A stretch of DNA of 64,000 nt. Source: Thiomicrorhabdus sp. (GTDB lineage Bacteria > Pseudomonadota > Gammaproteobacteria > Thiomicrospirales > Thiomicrospiraceae). Under the pieces are notes generated by a model. It had not been told where the DNA came from. It did no database searches and saw only the letters and a list, made by a program, of their open reading frames with translations. Shown piece by piece: positions 59,512-64,000 of the stretch. How positions within the stretch are numbered: the stretch's first letter is position 1; every line of letters begins with the position of its first letter. Where the stretch lies: contig NZ_OY782562.1 of assembly GCF_963677875.1 (NCBI RefSeq), positions 275,068-339,067 of the forward strand. Direction: 5' to 3'. The position numbers and the translations under genes are program-made.

Positions 59512-60216
59512 ATGCGTCAGATATTATTGGATACGGAAACCACCGGGTTCGACCCTCTAACCGGTGACCGGATTATTGAAATCGGGGCGGTTGAGCTGGT
59601 CAAACGCCGCTTGACGAATCGCCATTATCACCAATACATCTACCCGGAAAGAAGTGTTCCTCAGGAAGCGATTGAAGTCCACGGGATCACGGATGAATTC
59701 CTGAAAGACAAACCGGTTTTCGCACAAATTGCCGACGCATTTATGCAATTCGTCGACGGTGCCGAACTCATCATCCACAACGCGCCTTTCGATGTCGGAT
59801 TCATCAATCACGAACTGTCACTTTTACCGAATAACACTTGGGGGAAAATAGAAGATCACTGCAAGATTACAGATTCCTTAAAGCTGGCGCGACAGATGTA
59901 TCCCGGCCAGCGAAATTCTCTGGATGCGCTCTGCAAACGCCTGTATATCGACAACAGCAACCGTACACTGCATGGGGCATTGCTCGACTCCGAAATTCTC
60001 GCCGACGTCTACCTCGCCATGACCGGCGGTCAGACGGATTTAATTCTCAGCCATGACAACAGTGAAGAAGCATCACAGATCGATGCCGGCAGTTTCGGTA
60101 AAAAAACCGCAAACCACCAATTAAAAATCCTTTACGCGAGCAATGAAGAACTTGATCTTCATCGGGCAAAACTGGCGCAGATTGAAAAAAAATCCGGCCG
60201 GCAGCTGGACTGGTAA
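59512..60216 (+). CDS. dnaQ: DNA polymerase III epsilon subunit (3'-5' exonuclease)
   Basis: 234 aa. The DEDDh exonuclease residues are all seen: ILLDTETTGFDPLTGDRIIEIG (ExoI), LIIHNAPFDVGFINHELSLL (ExoII) and HGALLDSEILADVYLAMTGG (ExoIII, catalytic His then Asp). The C-terminal tail (ILYASNEELDLHRAKLAQIEKKSG) is the region that contacts the alpha subunit. It proofreads replication errors. Convergent with rnhA; the two genes are neighbours in most gammaproteobacteria. Confidence 0.96.
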   Translation: MRQILLDTETTGFDPLTGDRIIEIGAVELVKRRLTNRHYHQYIYPERSVPQEAIEVHGITDEFLKDKPVFAQIADAFMQFVDGAELIIHNAPFDVGFINHELSLLPNNTWGKIEDHCKITDSLKLARQMYPGQRNSLDALCKRLYIDNSNRTLHGALLDSEILADVYLAMTGGQTDLILSHDNSEEASQIDAGSFGKKTANHQLKILYASNEELDLHRAKLAQIEKKSGRQLDW

Positions 60217-60222
60217 TTCCGC

Positions 60223-60672
60223 TCAGGATTTCGCCTGAATTTCATCCATCGCCAGATTGGCCAACTCATCCACCCGTTCATTTTCAGGATGTCCCGAATG
60301 CCCCTTAACCCAGTGCCACTCGACTTCATGCGGAATCAGAGCCTCCTCCAACCGTTGCCATAACTCTTTGTTTTTAACCGGTTTATTGGCCGCGGTTTTC
60401 CAGCCTTTTTTCTTCCATCCTGTCAACCACTGGGTTATGCCATTTTTCACATATTGCGAATCGGTCGTCAACTTAACCCTGCACGGACGTTTCAATGATT
60501 CGAGGGCTCGGATCGCCGCCATCAGCTCCATCTGATTGTTTGTTGTATGCACTTCGCCACCTTTCAGCTCCTTAAGGTGTTCGCCGTACTTCAAAATCGC
60601 CCCCCAGCCACCAGGTCCCGGGTTGCCACGACAGCCGCCGTCCGTATAAATTTCAACCATTTGCTGTGTCAA
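60223..60672 (-). CDS. rnhA: ribonuclease HI
   Basis: 149 aa. The four catalytic acidic residues are in [15 protein letters not shown] (Asp), [15 protein letters not shown] (Glu), [16 protein letters not shown] (Asp) and [12 protein letters not shown] (Asp), and the basic handle is [23 protein letters not shown]. It cuts the RNA strand of RNA-DNA hybrids. The stop is 6 bp from that of dnaQ. It follows the yafS-like methyltransferase on the same strand, 25 bp apart. Confidence 0.97.
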   Translation of the reverse strand: MTQQMVEIYTDGGCRGNPGPGGWGAILKYGEHLKELKGGEVHTTNNQMELMAAIRALESLKRPCRVKLTTDSQYVKNGITQWLTGWKKKGWKTAANKPVKNKELWQRLEEALIPHEVEWHWVKGHSGHPENERVDELANLAMDEIQAKS

Positions 60673-60697
60673 ACGATATATTCCTCTTAAGATATTT

Positions 60698-61501
60698 TTA
60701 GCCGCGACCTTCGCGTTTTAAATTTGTAATCCCTTGCTTGCGGCGCAGCGATACCTGAGCGCCACTGCTGAAACGCCAGCGGGGCATGCGCCATTTCAGT
60801 CCGACCAGCGTCGGCGAGTCAACGCGTTTTTTGGCCACCAGGCAATACATGTTGCCGAACTCCAGGCCAACTTTGCGGAAACCGTTTTCCAGCCACTCTA
60901 TGATTTTGACCACCACCGGATGTCGTTCTCTGCCGCTGAAACAGCTTACTGCGCTATAGTCGTACGCAACTACATCGTAACCAAGTACGCTCAACCACTC
61001 CTTCAGTTTTCTTAACGAATCCAATCTAGCCTGACGGAACAACTTCTCACCCCGAAACCATCGATGCCGCATCACCGCGCAACCGAGAGGATTGAATCCG
61101 GTAATAACGATATGGCCTTCCGGTATCAGCATTGAATCAACCTGCCGCAGCAAAAAATGCGGATCGGCGGCAAATTCAAGCGTATGCGGCAATAAAATCA
61201 GGTCGGCAACCTCTCGGCCGATCGGCAGGAAATCCAAGTCCGCCTGAACAAACTGAAGACCGGGTTGAGCCTGCATGCGTTCATCCAGTTCCGCATCCAC
61301 CAGAACTTTACAGTTTACTCGGCTGTTCTGCATGATATTTTCCGTTGAAATACATCCGAGCTGTACAAGAAAATATCCGAACAGATTCCCCAGCGCAGAA
61401 TCGAGCAGCAGACGTTCCTGATCATAAAAGAAGCGCCCTGCACCGGATTGATACCATTGTTTTAACGCGGGCTGAAACCCATGCTCCATCGGCTTTTTCA
61501 T
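60698..61501 (-). CDS. SAM-dependent methyltransferase, YafS-like
   Basis: 267 aa from ATG 61501. The methyltransferase domain is shifted from the standard motif I (the first part reads [18 protein letters not shown]), then [66 protein letters not shown] is the region of methyltransferase_11-type proteins before the motif III strand. Gene order gloB-yafS-rnhA matches E. coli, where YafS has no proven substrate. Confidence 0.88.
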   Translation of the reverse strand: MKKPMEHGFQPALKQWYQSGAGRFFYDQERLLLDSALGNLFGYFLVQLGCISTENIMQNSRVNCKVLVDAELDERMQAQPGLQFVQADLDFLPIGREVADLILLPHTLEFAADPHFLLRQVDSMLIPEGHIVITGFNPLGCAVMRHRWFRGEKLFRQARLDSLRKLKEWLSVLGYDVVAYDYSAVSCFSGRERHPVVVKIIEWLENGFRKVGLEFGNMYCLVAKKRVDSPTLVGLKWRMPRWRFSSGAQVSLRRKQGITNLKREGRG

Positions 61502-61571
61502 AACAATCAACCCGCAGGCTTAAATTTGGTAAAATAGGCCACCTATTATAGCAATACACGTAAGAACATCT

Positions 61572-62348
61572 ATGCAAATACACGGTATTCCCGCCCTTGT
61601 CGGCACTTATGACAATTACATCTGGATTCTATCCGAAGGTCGTGATGCCTGGGTGGTTGATCCGGGGCAGGCACCTCAGGTCATTAAATTTCTTGACGAG
61701 CATCAGCTTCAGCTACGCTCGATCTTAGTGACCCACCGCCATTTTGATCATGTCGACGGCATCCCGGAATTAAAAGCAGCTTTTCCCGGCGCGGTGGTTT
61801 ACGGACCTGAAAAAACACCGGTTGCGGCAATCGAAAAGCGTTTGGTGGAAGGCGATCAAGTTGAACTTACAGCAGACTACCATCTGCATGTTCTGGATAC
61901 TCCCGGACATACTGAAGACCATATCAGTTTTTACAATCAGCAGGACCTTTTCTGTGGCGATACAATTTTCACCGGCGGTTGCGGACGGCTTCTCGGCGGA
62001 ACCCTTGAGGAATTTGCCGACTCGCTGCTGAAACTGCGCGATCTTCCGGATCACCTGAACCTCTATTGCGGGCATGAATATACCACAGACAACTTGAACT
62101 TTGCCTGCCTGGTTGAACCGAAAAACCCCCAACTGCAACAACGCGTTTCTTCAACCAAAATCGACTATCCCTGCATCCTGAACAGGCCGCAATCGACACT
62201 GGGTACCGAAAAAGCAACCAATCCTTTTTTACGCTTTGACCTTGAAAGCATTGCAGAACAACTGAAAACACTCGGGGCAGACAACACCCCGGCCCAACTG
62301 TTTGCAGCTTTACGAAGCTGGAAAGATCGCTATGATCAAAGCCATTGA
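61572..62348 (+). CDS. gloB: hydroxyacylglutathione hydrolase (glyoxalase II)
   Basis: 258 aa metallo-beta-lactamase-fold enzyme. Zinc ligands are in VTHRHFDHVDGI (THxHxDH, residues 55-66), LDTPGHTEDHISFY, FCGDTIFTGGCGRLLGGT and YCGHEYTTDNLNFA. The C-terminal glutathione-binding part has ATNPFLRFD. It hydrolyses S-lactoylglutathione to lactate and glutathione, the second step of methylglyoxal detoxification. Divergent from yafS and upstream of mltD. Confidence 0.96.
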   Translation: MQIHGIPALVGTYDNYIWILSEGRDAWVVDPGQAPQVIKFLDEHQLQLRSILVTHRHFDHVDGIPELKAAFPGAVVYGPEKTPVAAIEKRLVEGDQVELTADYHLHVLDTPGHTEDHISFYNQQDLFCGDTIFTGGCGRLLGGTLEEFADSLLKLRDLPDHLNLYCGHEYTTDNLNFACLVEPKNPQLQQRVSSTKIDYPCILNRPQSTLGTEKATNPFLRFDLESIAEQLKTLGADNTPAQLFAALRSWKDRYDQSH

Positions 62349-62412
62349 TTTTCCGTAAAACAACATAACCGAAACTATGACAGACGGTTAGTGAACCGCT
62401 CGAAAAAGACCT

Positions 62413-64000
62413 ATGAAAGATTCGCAAACCTCCATTCTCAAACCTTTGTCAGCGGCCGTGATCGGAATCGCCCTCAGTGCCTGTACTCAGCTTCCGACTC
62501 AGGAAACCGACGACACCGCTGCTCAGGAAATCCGTAAAAGTACTTCCGATTATCGTCTTCCTCAAACGCATGAAGATTTTCAGCCCCCGGCTTTTCCTTC
62601 TCAGGAAGACAGTGCCCTAAGTTCTAGTCAGCCAGCCGCCAAACAAACCGTTCCGAAGCAAAATCCCCCTTCCGAACGCTTTGATCACAACGATTTATGG
62701 CAGGTTCTGGGAAACAACTTTTATTTAACTGACCAAAATGACGGCCGCTTTGACGCCTTCATCCAGCTTTACGCAAAACAAACACGGCATATCGAAACTC
62801 TTTCAGCACGAGCAAAACCGTTTCTCCACTACATCTACTTCGAAGTCAACAAACGGAACATGCCTCTGGAAATCGCCTTATTACCAATGGTTGAAAGCGG
62901 TTTCCGCAGCCATGCGCACTCGTCCAGTTCCGCCAGTGGTTTATGGCAGTTTATGCCCAGCACCGCCCACATTTACGAACTCAAACAGGACTGGTGGTAC
63001 GACGGGCGCCGCGACTTGATCGACAGTACCAAAGCTGCTCTGGACTATCTGACGCGCCTTAACCAAGTTCAGGACGGCGACTGGCTGCTGGCCCTGGCCT
63101 CCTACAACGCCGGTATGGGAACCGTTGCACGCGCAAAAGCCAAATACCGTAAACAGGTTGGGGATGACAAGGCCAAAGTCGATTTTTGGAAAATCCGTCG
63201 CTACCTTCCGAAAGAGACGCAAAACTATGTTCCGAAATTGTTGGCTTACGCTCATCTGATTGAACACTCAACTGAATTCGGTATTAAACTGGAACCAATT
63301 GAAAACAAAGGGTTTTTCAATATCGTTAGACTCAGCAGCCCGACAGCCATTCCCATAGAAAAAATCGCCGAAGTCTCCAAAACTCCTGCGGAGTTACTCA
63401 GCCTGCTGAATGCCAGTTATCTGCGACCGCTGACACCTCCCAAAAACCGTCACGATTTTCTTCTTCCGAAAGAAAACAGTCACCTGCTGATCAATGCGCT
63501 CAAAAAGAACCCGGAACTTTTCCACTCACCGTTGCAGATACATAAAGTCACCCGTGGCGAAACTCTGTCCGGAATCGCTCGCAAGTATCAGCTGGACGAA
63601 TCGGTCATTAAAAAATTCAACCCGATTAAAAACAATCGGTTGAGAATCGGCCAAAAAATCAAATTACCGATTCCGAAAGACTACGCTTTGAAAATCAACC
63701 AAACCTTTTTCGAAAGTGATAAGGAATTTCACCGCGTCAAAACCGGTGAATCTTTATGGCTGATCGCTCAACACTACAACACCAGCAGTCATGCTCTGGC
63801 GCAGATGAACGGAATCCGTCTAAACGCCCCGATTCGAAATGGGCAATTACTCCGAGTCCGAGCGCCAAACAACCAATCAGCAAAAAGAAATTCGGCTAAA
63901 ATCAAAGGCAAAACCCTGCGGCACCGGGTAAATAAAGGGGATTCATTATGGACGCTGGCCCGTTTGTATAAGACAAATATCAGTGAACTGCGCGAACTGA
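62413..64000 (+). CDS. mltD: membrane-bound lytic murein transglycosylase D, cut by the window edge
   Basis: 529 residues are visible with no stop; the end lies beyond the window. A lipobox IALSAC (Cys 24) anchors it to the outer membrane. The SLT domain has the catalytic Glu in EIALLPMVESGFRSHAHSSS and then ASGLWQFMPSTAHIYEL and LALASYNAGMGTVARAK. Three LysM peptidoglycan-binding repeats follow: HKVTRGETLSGIARKY, HRVKTGESLWLIAQHY and HRVNKGDSLWTLARLY, the last incomplete. MltD cleaves glycan strands to 1,6-anhydromuramyl products, which AmpD later processes. Confidence 0.95.
   Translation, partial: MKDSQTSILKPLSAAVIGIALSACTQLPTQETDDTAAQEIRKSTSDYRLPQTHEDFQPPAFPSQEDSALSSSQPAAKQTVPKQNPPSERFDHNDLWQVLGNNFYLTDQNDGRFDAFIQLYAKQTRHIETLSARAKPFLHYIYFEVNKRNMPLEIALLPMVESGFRSHAHSSSSASGLWQFMPSTAHIYELKQDWWYDGRRDLIDSTKAALDYLTRLNQVQDGDWLLALASYNAGMGTVARAKAKYRKQVGDDKAKVDFWKIRRYLPKETQNYVPKLLAYAHLIEHSTEFGIKLEPIENKGFFNIVRLSSPTAIPIEKIAEVSKTPAELLSLLNASYLRPLTPPKNRHDFLLPKENSHLLINALKKNPELFHSPLQIHKVTRGETLSGIARKYQLDESVIKKFNPIKNNRLRIGQKIKLPIPKDYALKINQTFFESDKEFHRVKTGESLWLIAQHYNTSSHALAQMNGIRLNAPIRNGQLLRVRAPNNQSAKRNSAKIKGKTLRHRVNKGDSLWTLARLYKTNISELREL

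Noticed and set aside
60000-64000. tRNA or rRNA genes
   Set aside because: None was recognised here or elsewhere in the window; only protein genes, hairpins and repeats were supported.

Overview
The window looks like a chromosomal segment of a motile, aerobic, probably sulfur-oxidising gammaproteobacterium. Gene content and local order fit the Thiomicrospira/Hydrogenovibrio/Thiomicrorhabdus group best, but this placement is an inference from protein similarity and synteny, not a computed phylogeny. Gammaproteobacterial synteny is clear in several blocks: bamD divergent from rluD-pgeF; ampD divergent from nadC; and the mltD-gloB-yafS-rnhA-dnaQ neighbourhood. Sulfur chemistry is suggested by an ETHE1-type persulfide dioxygenase, a periplasmic DsrE-family protein and a direct-sulfhydrylation enzyme (MetY).

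Layout. 1-12.3 kb: a uracil-DNA glycosylase-family gene with a frameshift, YaiI, an exported PQQ-type sugar dehydrogenase, a Na/Pi cotransporter, an all-alpha dUTPase coupled to a HAD phosphatase, a LysE exporter, metY, a heptanucleotide tandem repeat, a Dps-like ferritin behind a Fur-box-like site, a DUF938 methyltransferase, a chemoreceptor behind a sigma28-like promoter, and a DsrE protein. 12.4-20.9 kb: an orphan ParA with a small basic disordered partner, nfsB, a large orphan lipoprotein, the AmmeMemoRadiSam trio (amrS divergent from amrB-amrA) and an RluF-like synthase. 21.3-26.6 kb: two RhlE-type helicases, a cold-shock protein and an exported SMP-30-like beta-propeller.

26.6-30.1 kb is an AT-rich accessory island and the most unusual part of the window. 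It holds a relic of the helicase 3' end, two tandem copies of a two-gene module (Sec-exported acidic cysteine protein plus small membrane protein), a MITE-like inverted repeat and a HigBA-type toxin-antitoxin pair. A motif of about 20 bp (core GGTCAGAGTAAAATTAAAT) recurs at the junctions of these pieces.

30.2-64 kb is mostly housekeeping: pyruvate dehydrogenase (aceE-aceF-lpdA), rppH, flavodoxin, ampD/nadC, a Kef-type antiporter, pgeF-rluD/bamD, nadE, sucCD, FKBP-type isomerases, small envelope lipoproteins, a glycosyltransferase, a frameshifted lipoprotein cytochrome c, hrpA, the persulfide dioxygenase, dnaQ/rnhA/gloB, and mltD running off the right edge. PDH and succinyl-CoA synthetase supply central carbon flux, nadC and nadE are two steps of NAD synthesis, and bamD, mltD, ampD and pgeF serve the envelope and peptidoglycan.

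Four genes carry single-base frameshifts at short base runs (UDG, both copies of the exported island protein, cytochrome c). They may be genuine, phase-variable or sequencing errors. Start codons were moved from the longest ORF where a Shine-Dalgarno sequence, signal peptide or family alignment supported it.
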